Shown piece after piece: positions 5,785 to 12,979 of a DNA stretch of 15,888 nucleotides. The position numbers were made by a program, and so were the translations under genes. The stretch is from an uncultured Phaeodactylibacter sp. (GTDB taxonomy: Bacteria > Bacteroidota > Bacteroidia > Chitinophagales > Saprospiraceae): positions 1-15,888 of the forward strand of contig CAJXXJ010000015.1 in NCBI GenBank assembly GCA_913062745.1, read 5' to 3'. The notes beneath the pieces were generated by a model that was not told where the DNA came from, searched no databases, and saw only the letters and a program-made list of their open reading frames with translations. Within the stretch, counting starts at the first letter, position 1. The number at the start of each line of letters is the position of its first letter.

Positions 5785-8106
5785 ATGAAAGTCAACACCA
5801 GCATTAACCTTAGCTACAGCCCCGGCGTGCAAAGCCTGATCCCCGTGCTGTACACCGCCTGGGCAGACCGCGTGCTCAGCCCTTCTGAAATCCGTGAAAT
5901 CCGCCAACTGGCAGAGCGCGCCAGCTTCCTGACCAGGGACGACAAAGCGGTGTTGCTGCAGTGGGGGCATCCGAACCGGCCGCCTTCTCCCCATCTTTTC
6001 AAATACTGGGATATTGAGCTAAAACGTATTGCCCGACAACTTTCTGACAAATCCGGCCACTGCTCACTGGCAGACCTTGGCATTGCCATGGCGCGGCAAG
6101 GCAGTTCTGACCCCTCCTTTTGGGACCAGCCCCAGATACGGGAAGAGCTGGAGGCTATTGAAAACAGCCTCAACCATATCAGCATCGATACACACCGGCA
6201 CCTTTTTGGCTGGCCTGAACAGCCTTCCCGGCTTAGCCGTGAAGAGGGCACCGTACAGACAGAAATCATTGCCGAGCTGCTCGATGCCCCCTATCAGGAT
6301 ATCCGGGACCGGATGCGCATCCTGCTCTGTGACCCGATCTTCCAAAAACGGTACTTCCCCACCAAAGAGGCCTACCGGGAACAAGTCCTGGAATGGCTGA
6401 AGCTTTTAGCAGAGCAGGGGCTGGGCAGCTTGTCTTACCCTTTTGCGCAGGGCGGCCAGCAAGATATGGGCAGCTACGCTACCGTTTTTGAGATGCTCGG
6501 TTACCACGATTTAAGCCTGGCTATAAAATTTGGCGTACAATTTGGGCTGTTTGGCGGAAGCATAAAACAGCTGGGCGACAAGCAACATCACGACCGATAC
6601 CTTGAAGCGGTCGGCAAAGGGGAACTCCTGGGGTGTTTTGCTATGACAGAAACCGGGCACGGCTCCAACGTAAGAGGGCTGGAGACCACCATTACTTATG
6701 ATAAAAGCCATAAGGAATTTGTAGTGCACAGCCCCCACCGTACTGCCGGCAAGGAATACATCGGCAATGCGCTGCACGCCCGAATGGCCACTGTTTTCGG
6801 GCAGCTCATAGTGGGAGGCGAAAGCCACGGTATACATGCCATATTGGTACCTCTGCGCGACGAGGCTGGCAAGTTGATGCCCGGAATCGAGATAGAGGAT
6901 TGCGGATACAAAATGGGCCTCAACGGCGTAGACAATGGCCGCATCTGGTTTAACGAGGTACGGGTAAGCCGGGAAAATTTGCTGAGCCGGTTCGGGCAGG
7001 TATCAGAAGCAGGCGAGTACACCAGCCCTATTTCCAACCCGTCGCGCCGTTTCTTCACCATGCTCGGCACCCTGGTAGGCGGCCGGGTTTGTGTGCCGAG
7101 GGCCGGCATCAGCGCTGCGAAATCCGGATTGACGATCGCCATTCGGTACGCCTTGCGCCGGCGGCAGTTTGGGCCGAGGCTGCACGAGGCAGAGACCTTA
7201 TTATTAGACTACCCCAGCCACCAGCGCCGGCTGATGCCGCTTCTGGCTAAAGCCTACGCCTGCCACTTCGGCCTGATGGCCCTCAGCCAGCAGTTTACCG
7301 GCAAACAGGATGATGATATGCGGGAAATTGAGACGCTGGCGGCCGGCATGAAGGCTTATGCTACCTGGTTTACCACTGAGGCTCTGCAGGAGTGCCGCGA
7401 AGCATGCGGCGGGAAAGGCTACCTTTCGGAAAACCAGATTGACCGGCTTAAAGCAGACTCCGATATTTTCACCACCTTTGAAGGCGACAATACCGTGCTC
7501 ATGCAGCTGGTGGCAAAAGGGTTGCTTTCTGCTTTCCGTAAGGAATTCAATGAGGAAGGCAACTGGGCGGTTCTGCGCTACCTGACCCAGCGGGTAGGCA
7601 CTGCTATTGCCGAGCAAAACCCTTTCACTGTACGCAATGCCAGCCCGCAGCATCTGCGCAGCGCCGAGTTTCACCTGAGCGCTTTCGAATTTAGAGAAAA
7701 CCGCCTGCTCAGCACACTGGCGCAGCGCTTACGCGGAATGATCAAACAGGGGCAGAGCGCCTATGACGCCGCCTTAAGTTGCCAAACGCATATGATTGCT
7801 TTGGCGGAAGCCTTTATCGAACGTGTCATGCTGCAACACTTTCTGGAAAAAGTCAACAGCTTGCCGGAAGGAAAAGAACGCGAAGCCCTTAGCCGGCTCT
7901 ATCAGCTGTACGCGCTGCATACCATAGAACTGCACAAAGGCTGGTATCTGGAAAGCGATTATATGACAGGAGGGAAAACCAAGGCTATACGCCGGCAGGT
8001 CGACCAGCTCTGTGCAGAAGTCAGAAAAGACGCTGCGGCTTTGGTGGAAGCATTTAAAATACCGGAACCACTATTGGCAGCAAATATATTGAAGCCCAAG
8101 CCATAG
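5785..8106 (+). CDS. Acyl-CoA oxidase/dehydrogenase family flavoprotein
   Basis: The ATG at 5785 (MKVNTSINL) gives 773 residues; further in-frame TTG/ATG codons upstream (5704, 5725) are less likely. The enzyme oxidises the alpha-beta bond of acyl-CoA using FAD, the first step of fatty-acid beta-oxidation. Visible: helical N-terminal region (1-215); YPFAQGGQQDMGSY (218-231); the FAD/acyl-CoA strand motif CFAMTETGHGSNVRG (284-298); GYKMGLNGVDNGRIWF (374-389); YALRRRQFGP (455-464); ACGGKGYLSENQI (540-552) and the TFEGDNTVLM motif (564-573), whose E566 fits the catalytic Glu of acyl-CoA oxidases. The length and this motif resemble acyl-CoA oxidases (ACOX, about 650-780 aa) rather than short dehydrogenases (about 380 aa). 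Whether O2 or an electron-transfer flavoprotein is the acceptor cannot be read. It appears to be a single-gene unit after the terminator at 5649. Confidence 0.92.
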   Translation: MKVNTSINLSYSPGVQSLIPVLYTAWADRVLSPSEIREIRQLAERASFLTRDDKAVLLQWGHPNRPPSPHLFKYWDIELKRIARQLSDKSGHCSLADLGIAMARQGSSDPSFWDQPQIREELEAIENSLNHISIDTHRHLFGWPEQPSRLSREEGTVQTEIIAELLDAPYQDIRDRMRILLCDPIFQKRYFPTKEAYREQVLEWLKLLAEQGLGSLSYPFAQGGQQDMGSYATVFEMLGYHDLSLAIKFGVQFGLFGGSIKQLGDKQHHDRYLEAVGKGELLGCFAMTETGHGSNVRGLETTITYDKSHKEFVVHSPHRTAGKEYIGNALHARMATVFGQLIVGGESHGIHAILVPLRDEAGKLMPGIEIEDCGYKMGLNGVDNGRIWFNEVRVSRENLLSRFGQVSEAGEYTSPISNPSRRFFTMLGTLVGGRVCVPRAGISAAKSGLTIAIRYALRRRQFGPRLHEAETLLLDYPSHQRRLMPLLAKAYACHFGLMALSQQFTGKQDDDMREIETLAAGMKAYATWFTTEALQECREACGGKGYLSENQIDRLKADSDIFTTFEGDNTVLMQLVAKGLLSAFRKEFNEEGNWAVLRYLTQRVGTAIAEQNPFTVRNASPQHLRSAEFHLSAFEFRENRLLSTLAQRLRGMIKQGQSAYDAALSCQTHMIALAEAFIERVMLQHFLEKVNSLPEGKEREALSRLYQLYALHTIELHKGWYLESDYMTGGKTKAIRRQVDQLCAEVRKDAAALVEAFKIPEPLLAANILKPKP

Positions 8107-8225
8107 CCGGAAGGACGGCGTAAAGAGCAGCCTGGCTTTATCCTTGCTGCCAAACGAGCTTCTGTTATTTCGCTTACAGCTTTGACGGAAAACAAGAAGC
8201 TCAATCGGCCCCTGATGATACATGA

Positions 8226-8243
8226 AATGCCTTTCCCGGCATT
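8226..8243. repeat. Small hairpin in the acyl-CoA oxidase / HtrA gap
   Basis: AATGCC (8226-8231) and GGCATT (8238-8243) form a perfect 6-bp stem with a 6-nt loop. No T-run follows, so it is a weak terminator candidate at best. The rest of the 224-bp gap shows no clear promoter box; TATATT-like words at about 8274 and 8307 are the nearest. Confidence 0.35.
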
Positions 8244-8330
8244 CCTGTAAAATTTATCCGGCCGGTTTCGCCTTTATATTCTGTATCCTCTGGCTACCTG
8301 GCTCGTATATTAGAGAAAATTGCAATCACA

Positions 8331-9461
8331 ATGAGACAATTACTTTGGAGTGTTCCTGTTGCACTATTAAGCTCGGCTTTTACTTTTTTTATGATCGTAT
8401 TCCTCTGGCCCGGCCTGCAGCAACCTGCTACATCGCCGGCTCCGGCCAAGTTGGTCCGGCAGGCGGAAGCGGCCCCCGATGGCGCTTTGGTGAATACGAA
8501 CCCGCGCTTTTGGGCAGAACGGCCGCCCGCTAATTTTGTCAATACCTCCAAACTGGTCACCGCTGCTGTTGTCAACATTAATACCCTTAGTGCAAGCGGG
8601 TACCGCATTTCTTCCGGATCAGGCGTCATCATCTCCTCCGATGGATACATTATCACCAACCATCACGTGATTGAAGACGGGTCAAGCTTTGAAATCACAA
8701 TGGCTGACCGCCGAAAACTGGAAGCGGAGCTCATCGGCTCTGACCCGACCACGGACCTTGCGCTCATAAAAGTGACCGCCCGGGGGCTGCAGCCAATTCC
8801 GTACGGCAACTCGGATCTTGTGGAAGTCGGACAATGGGTGCTCGCCGTTGGCAACCCTTTCAACCTGTCTTCCACGGTAACGGCCGGTATTGTAAGTGCG
8901 AAAGCGAGAAACATTAACATCCTGCAGGGCTCCTACTCTATCGAGTCTTTTATACAAACCGATGCTGTGGTCAACCCCGGCAATTCCGGAGGTGCTCTTG
9001 TCAACGAAAAGGGGGAGCTTATCGGCATCAATACTGCTATTATCAGCGAGTCGGGCGGCTACGAGGGCTATTCCTTCGCCATACCGGCCAATCTCGTCCG
9101 CAAAGTCATTCGCGACATACGGGAATTTGGCGAGGTACAGCGGGCCATCCTTGGTGTCGGCATCGATGAGGTATCGGACGAATCGGCACAACGCAATAAC
9201 CTGCCCACCCTTTCCGGAGTGTACGTAACTAGCGTAAGCCGCGGGAGCAGCGCAGCCGAGGCGGGATTACAGAAGGGGGACATCATCATCAGCATCAATC
9301 AGATAAAAACCAACTCTGTTCCTGAATTGCAGGAGCAGGTGGCACTGTACCGCCCGGGCGAGCGCGTCAGCCTGGAGTTCTTCCGGGATGGGAAACGCTA
9401 CCGCCGGGATAACGTAGTGCTCAAAAGCCTCAATGACAGCCTGGAGGGAAACGGCCGTTAA
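8331..9461 (+). CDS. HtrA/DegS-like membrane-anchored trypsin-like serine protease with one PDZ domain
   Basis: 376 residues from ATG 8331. An uncleaved-looking hydrophobic N-terminus (about 8-28) probably anchors it in the inner membrane facing the periplasm. The protease domain (about 72-265) carries the triad H112 (TNHHVIED), D142 (TTDLALIK) and S219 (NPGNSGGAL). A single PDZ domain (about 270-365) includes GVYVTSVSRGSSAAEAGL and GDIIISINQ. One PDZ and a short length match the DegS/HhoB layout rather than DegP (two PDZ). Family role: envelope protein quality control or stress-signal proteolysis. No sigma/anti-sigma gene is adjacent, so a DegS-like signalling role is not supported by context. 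Its stop codon overlaps the convergent manA gene by 4 bp. No Shine-Dalgarno is visible. Confidence 0.93.
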   Translation: MRQLLWSVPVALLSSAFTFFMIVFLWPGLQQPATSPAPAKLVRQAEAAPDGALVNTNPRFWAERPPANFVNTSKLVTAAVVNINTLSASGYRISSGSGVIISSDGYIITNHHVIEDGSSFEITMADRRKLEAELIGSDPTTDLALIKVTARGLQPIPYGNSDLVEVGQWVLAVGNPFNLSSTVTAGIVSAKARNINILQGSYSIESFIQTDAVVNPGNSGGALVNEKGELIGINTAIISESGGYEGYSFAIPANLVRKVIRDIREFGEVQRAILGVGIDEVSDESAQRNNLPTLSGVYVTSVSRGSSAAEAGLQKGDIIISINQIKTNSVPELQEQVALYRPGERVSLEFFRDGKRYRRDNVVLKSLNDSLEGNGR

Positions 9462-10645
9462 GTGGGTATAGTGGCTTTGAACAGCAAAGCATCGGAATCA
9501 GCTTTCAGCTCATACGCTACATCGGCTGCAGCCAAGAAAATGTCTCCGCGCTTGTAGGCCTGCCCGCTGTGGTCATTGACGGTGCCCTGCATCAGCAGCA
9601 GTACCTCAAGTGCAGCAGCCGTATGCTGGTAAACCTGCCCCTGCTGCAGCTCCACTTTACTGAGTTGAAAGTCCGGCGCGGGCGTTCGGTAAGCGCGTTC
9701 ATTCGGCCCCGATGGTTCTGCCCTCAGCACCTTTGGCTCCACTGGTTCAAAGGAAAGGTGCTGCAGCAAAGCCGGGACATCCACGTGTTTTGGCGTAAGC
9801 CCTCCCCGGAATACATTATCCGAGTTGGCCATGAGCTCCACATTAACTCCCTCGAGATAGGCATGAGGCACGCCGGCTGCCTGAAAAATACCTTCGCCAG
9901 GCTTAAGGCGGACGAGGTTGAGCAGGAAAACCGAAAATAACCCCCGGTCCAGCTGTTCCGGTTCACCGGAAAGGGCTCGGGCGGCCCAAAAAGCAGGGTC
10001 ATCCTTATCCGTTGGGGCCTGCTGCGTAAACTGCTGATGCAAGGGCGACAGAAGCTTATCCACCTGCTCCTGAGGCAATTGCATGATATATTGGTACAAT
10101 CCCTGTATGCCGGCCTGTTCCAGCTTTTGCAGCAAAGCAGTCCAGGCCGGGAAACGCTCTATCTGCATCCGCATATCTTCCTTCCCGCGAAATCCGTGCA
10201 GCAGCCAGAAGTCGGTTAGCGCCACCATCACTTCCGGCTTGTGATTGTCATCTTTAAAGTTGCGGTGGGACGCATCAAGTGGTACGCCGGCCTCATTTTC
10301 TGCTGCAAAGCCGATTTCCGCCTGCCGCTTGGTGGGGTGAGACTGAATGGAAAGCATCTCCCGAACATCCAACACCTTAAAGAGAAAGGGCAGCTGATCA
10401 CCAAATTGCTGCCGGCTGGTTTTTCCCAGCCATTCAGGATTTTCCTGCAGCGCGTCCGCCAATGTCACTTTTTGCCCATTTATGTACACACAGGCCGGGC
10501 CCCGGTGGTGGGCACCCATCCACAATTCAGCGATCGGTTCGGCGGAAGGACAGGGCTGACCCACAAGACTGGGTATATACTCATAGCCACCCCAGGCGTA
10601 GTTTTGCAGGGCTCCGGTAAGGCGAAGCAGGGTATTGCGTTTCAT
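9458..10645 (-). CDS. manA: Mannose-6-phosphate isomerase, class I
   Basis: 395 residues from ATG 10645. Catalyses zinc-dependent interconversion of mannose-6-P and fructose-6-P, the entry to GDP-mannose. Motifs are in family order: LQNYAWGG (13-20); AELWMGAHHRGP (39-50); LPFLFKVLDVREMLSIQSHP (85-104) with zinc ligands Q101 and H103; FKDDNHKPE (130-138) with ligand E138; GVPHAYLEGVNVELMANSDN (258-277) with ligand H261; and FRGGLTPKHVDV (279-290). Ligand spacing is very close to E. coli ManA (Q97, H99, E134, H255), and length is also typical (about 390). It converges with the HtrA gene with overlapping 3' ends. It lies on the same strand as the glycosyltransferase operon at 15302-11639 but is separated from it by the rhodanese gene, so co-transcription is unlikely. 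Confidence 0.94.
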   Translation of the reverse strand: MKRNTLLRLTGALQNYAWGGYEYIPSLVGQPCPSAEPIAELWMGAHHRGPACVYINGQKVTLADALQENPEWLGKTSRQQFGDQLPFLFKVLDVREMLSIQSHPTKRQAEIGFAAENEAGVPLDASHRNFKDDNHKPEVMVALTDFWLLHGFRGKEDMRMQIERFPAWTALLQKLEQAGIQGLYQYIMQLPQEQVDKLLSPLHQQFTQQAPTDKDDPAFWAARALSGEPEQLDRGLFSVFLLNLVRLKPGEGIFQAAGVPHAYLEGVNVELMANSDNVFRGGLTPKHVDVPALLQHLSFEPVEPKVLRAEPSGPNERAYRTPAPDFQLSKVELQQGQVYQHTAAALEVLLLMQGTVNDHSGQAYKRGDIFLAAADVAYELKADSDALLFKATIPT

Positions 10646-10677
10646 CTAGCTTTGTTTTGATCTGATTTCACCCACGA

Positions 10678-10685
10678 CAAAAATA
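10678..10685 (-). promoter_or_regulatory. manA: Candidate -7 box of the manA promoter
   Basis: On the minus strand TATTTTTG (10685-10678) matches TAnnTTTG exactly, 32 nt upstream of the manA ATG. No good TTG is seen at the expected distance above it, so the call rests on the -7 box alone. Confidence 0.45.
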
Positions 10686-10750
10686 GCGAATGCCGCCTTT
10701 AGTTCGGTTAACACTATTCAAAAAGCTGTTTCTTTTCCCATCGAAGCCAA

Positions 10751-10798
10751 CACAAAATATCACGTCACAAAAAAATACCACAATCACAAAAAAGTGAC
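10751..10798. repeat. Cluster of CACAAAA direct repeats between divergent genes
   Basis: CACAAAA occurs at 10751, 10766 and 10785; the last two are part of TCACAAAAAA (10765-10774 and 10784-10793, 19 bp apart). GTCAC at 10764-10768 and GTGAC at 10794-10798 form an inverted pair around them. This could be a regulator binding array upstream of manA, or chance in A-rich DNA. Confidence 0.3.
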
Positions 10799-11127
10799 TT
10801 AACAAAATGAAAATTATCCACATTCCACAGGGCACCTCAACCTCAACATGCTCGTAACCAACACAATGAAAAAATAAACACGCCTGGCATAGTGACAAAT
10901 TGAATATTAAATAAAAAAGCCCGTTATTTGTATCAAGAGCTATACAAATAAACATTTGCCTTTAAAAAGGTACTTGGAAGACATCTTTCCCAACTTAAGC
11001 ACACGGCTCCCTACCCTTACCCCAAAACAACCCACAAAAACTTTTACTATTTCGCTAATCACTTGTCCCAGGGGGATAACGATTGCCTTACTTACTTGAA
11101 CAACACTTTTTTCTTTTCGAATCCAAT

Positions 11128-11176
11128 CTCAAAGGGAAAACAGCATGCTCCGCGCAGGAGTATGCTGCCCCTTGAG
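11128..11176. repeat. Long imperfect inverted repeat (hairpin) upstream of the rhodanese gene
   Basis: Inner stem CAGCATGCTCC (11141-11151) pairs with GGAGTATGCTG (11157-11167), 11 bp with one G-T pair and a 5-nt loop GCGCA. An outer stem CTCAAAGGG (11128-11136) pairs with CCCCTTGAG (11168-11176) with one mismatch; a 4-nt A bulge lies on the left side only. About 19 of 20 positions can pair. Read on the minus strand the inner stem is followed by TTTT, but no minus-strand gene ends here. It could be a structured RNA, a palindromic repeat unit or a regulatory site. Confidence 0.65.
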
Positions 11177-11211
11177 GCTCCGTTCTGCCGTTGTGACTGC
11201 CGTCACTGAAC

Positions 11212-11237
11212 TTGAGCTGCCGTATCGCCTACCTTTG
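11212..11237 (+). promoter_or_regulatory. Bacteroidota-type promoter for the rhodanese gene
   Basis: TACCTTTG (11230-11237) matches TAnnTTTG exactly; a TTG lies at 11212-11214 with a 15-nt spacer, slightly shorter than usual. The ATG at 11256 follows 18 nt after the box, implying a very short leader. An identical TACCTTTG box precedes the glycosyltransferase operon at 15332-15325. Confidence 0.55.
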
Positions 11238-11255
11238 TAAAAAAACACAGTAATC

Positions 11256-11576
11256 ATGTTTGGCATTATCAATCAAATGTTCGGTGGAAATAACGCTCAG
11301 GCAGACCTTAAAGAAATCCTGAACAACGGGGCGCTCCTGCTCGATGTCCGTACGCCGGGCGAATTCCACAGCGGCCATGCAGAGGGTGCCGTTAATATCC
11401 CGCTGCAGAATCTGAATCAGGAAATTGCAAAAATAAAAGCACAGGGCAAACCGGTCATTGCTTACTGCCGGTCGGGCAACCGCAGCGGCATGGCAGCTCA
11501 GCTGCTGAGCAATAACGATATTGAGGCGTACAACGCGGGCAGCCTGGGCCAGGCAAAAGCTTTGCTGAAAAGCTAG
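11256..11576 (+). CDS. Single-domain rhodanese-like sulfurtransferase
   Basis: 106 residues, one rhodanese domain. LLLDVRTPGEFHSGHAEGAVNIPL (split here as LLLDVRTPGEF at 27-37 and HAEGAVNIPL at 41-50) is the CH2A-type region; the active-site loop is CRSGNRSG with C71 as the persulfide-bearing cysteine; the tail (YNAGSLGQAKALL) is a variant of the family's NGG motif. No signal peptide, so probably cytoplasmic (GlpE/PspE-like fold). Family role: transfer of sulfane sulfur from thiosulfate or a protein persulfide; the physiological partner is unknown. Its own promoter and terminator suggest it is transcribed alone. It converges with the GT-C gene. Confidence 0.92.
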   Translation: MFGIINQMFGGNNAQADLKEILNNGALLLDVRTPGEFHSGHAEGAVNIPLQNLNQEIAKIKAQGKPVIAYCRSGNRSGMAAQLLSNNDIEAYNAGSLGQAKALLKS

Positions 11577-11638
11577 TGGTCTGGCAAGGCTAAAACTAGG
11601 GGTTGCCTGCGGCGAATTTTGAGGCGGTCCAGGCCTTC

Positions 11639-12979
11639 TTACAGGGCACCTGCGGGTGCCCTTTTTCTTTTTTGCAGCCACTCCCAAAACGCATACAGCG
11701 CCACCAGCCCGTACTCTAAAGCAACGGCCCAAAGCTGCTCTGTGTAAGGTTGAAAACTATAGTTGATATAGGTGAGCACAATCAACGCGGACCATAACAC
11801 CGGAAAACGGTAGCTGGTAAAACAGCACAGCAGGAGCGGCAAACTGACGTACCAGGGATGTACGGTAGGCGTTAACAGCAGGTACAAACCTATTGCGGCC
11901 AGCCAGGCCACCGGCAACTGTTGCCACTTTCGGCCTTCCGGTATGCGCTCCAGCACCGTCATCAGCACTATTCCGGAGAAAGTCGCCAGAGCAAGTGCAG
12001 GCCCGATGACCGCAATTTCGTTATAGCCTGTCCACTGATAGCCGACCCACCGCAGCAGGTAATAGACACTTGCATTGAATTCGAACCGGCGGAAGTACAA
12101 ATCCAGGCTGCTGCCAAAGCCGTGTAAAAAAGCCTCGCCCAGCAGCGGTGCAAAAAGCAGCAGCAATGCCCCGCCGAGCACGGCAAAGTAGGCTACGCTG
12201 CGCCTCCATCCGAGCCGGCGTATCAGCAAAGGCAAAAAGAGAAGCGGCAGCAACTTCGCAGCTATGGATAACGCCATGGCCAGCGCGCTTTTGCCCCATT
12301 GCCCGCGCACGAGCAGGTAGAGCGACAAAATCAGGAAGCTACCCATCACCCCTTCAAAGTGCAAATTGCCCATATGCTCGATGATCATCAGGGGATTGAG
12401 TAAATACCACAGTGCCGCACGGGCAGGCAGGCGCAGCTGCCGGAGTAGCCGCGGCAGGAAAAGCAATGCGACCGCCTCCGCTGCCATCAGGCAAAGCTTC
12501 ATCACCAGCGTACTTCCGTAAATGCTGCCGGGGAATATCAGTACAGAGAGCGCAAAAATGCCCTGCGCTACAGGCGGGTAGATCGTGAAGTATTCCGGGG
12601 AATTAAGCTGCTCGAACAGTTCTGGCGTCAGCCCTGCCGGAGGCTGCTCCAACTCCATATAGTAAGCAGGCAGGTGAGCAAAGGGGTTGATCCCCTCTAC
12701 GATCAGTCGGCCGTCCCAAATAAAACGGTAAACATCATCCGACAGCTGAGGCATGGCCGGAAGTACAATCAGCCTTAGCAACACGGCCAGCACCAGTAAT
12801 TGCCTGAGGGGCAGGCCAGCATTATTGACCAACCATACATAGGCTGCAAACGCAGCTGCGTACCCGGCAGCCAAGCCCGCAAAATCACTCTGCCCCGGGC
12901 CATAAGCCAGCCAGCTTACCGCCGCCACAAGTACGGCCGCAGCCAGCCAGTCCGCCGCGCGTGCCGCTTTACCATCCAT
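11639..12979 (-). CDS. Polytopic GT-C family glycosyltransferase (mannosyltransferase-like)
   Basis: 446 residues, about 10-12 hydrophobic segments throughout. The first extracytoplasmic loop carries SDDVYRFIWDGRL (80-92) followed by EGINPFAHLP, the acidic DD-type motif of GT-C enzymes and the GINPF signature seen in bacterial polyprenyl-phosphomannose-dependent transferases. Further motifs are LWYLLNPLMIIEHMGNLHFE and a C-terminal LTPTVHPWYVSLPLLL. Enzymes of this fold use a lipid-phosphate sugar donor on the outer face of the inner membrane; the sugar here is probably mannose (inference from similarity and from the DPM-like gene in the same operon). The start ATG at 12979 overlaps the preceding stop (TAATG), implying translational coupling. 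It ends in a basic tail whose DNA doubles as the rhodanese terminator. The exact family (GT87/MptB-like or other) I cannot fix by eye. Confidence 0.8.
   Translation of the reverse strand: MDGKAARAADWLAAAVLVAAVSWLAYGPGQSDFAGLAAGYAAAFAAYVWLVNNAGLPLRQLLVLAVLLRLIVLPAMPQLSDDVYRFIWDGRLIVEGINPFAHLPAYYMELEQPPAGLTPELFEQLNSPEYFTIYPPVAQGIFALSVLIFPGSIYGSTLVMKLCLMAAEAVALLFLPRLLRQLRLPARAALWYLLNPLMIIEHMGNLHFEGVMGSFLILSLYLLVRGQWGKSALAMALSIAAKLLPLLFLPLLIRRLGWRRSVAYFAVLGGALLLLFAPLLGEAFLHGFGSSLDLYFRRFEFNASVYYLLRWVGYQWTGYNEIAVIGPALALATFSGIVLMTVLERIPEGRKWQQLPVAWLAAIGLYLLLTPTVHPWYVSLPLLLCCFTSYRFPVLWSALIVLTYINYSFQPYTEQLWAVALEYGLVALYAFWEWLQKRKRAPAGAL
11643..11672 (+). terminator. Rho-independent terminator of the rhodanese gene, inside the 3' end of the convergent GT-C gene
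   Basis: AGGGCACC (11643-11650), loop TGCG, GGTGCCCT (11655-11662), an 8-bp perfect stem followed by a T-rich tract (TTTTCTTTTTT to 11672/11673). It lies 66 bp past the rhodanese stop and overlaps the last codons of the minus-strand gene, encoding its KRKRAPAGAL tail. On the minus strand no T-run follows the stem, so it acts in one direction. Confidence 0.85.

Larger units (their letters stand above)
10646..11255. other. 610-bp AT-rich non-coding interval between manA and the rhodanese gene
   Basis: Holds the manA -7 box (10678-10685), a cluster of CACAAAA words (10751-10798), a markedly AT-rich stretch to about 11000, a long imperfect hairpin (11128-11176), and the rhodanese promoter (11212-11237). 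A minus-strand frame at 10955-10668 (95 codons) is Phe/Cys/Ile-rich, as expected from translating AT-rich DNA, and I do not call it a gene. The two flanking genes are divergent, so both promoters should be here. Confidence 0.7.

Noticed and set aside
10668..10955. 95-codon minus-strand frame upstream of manA
   Set aside because: Phe/Ile/Cys-rich translation typical of AT-rich non-coding DNA; it would cover the manA promoter.
11229..11732. 167-codon minus-strand frame opposite the rhodanese gene
   Set aside because: Overlaps both the rhodanese CDS and the GT-C 3' end, with no recognisable domain.
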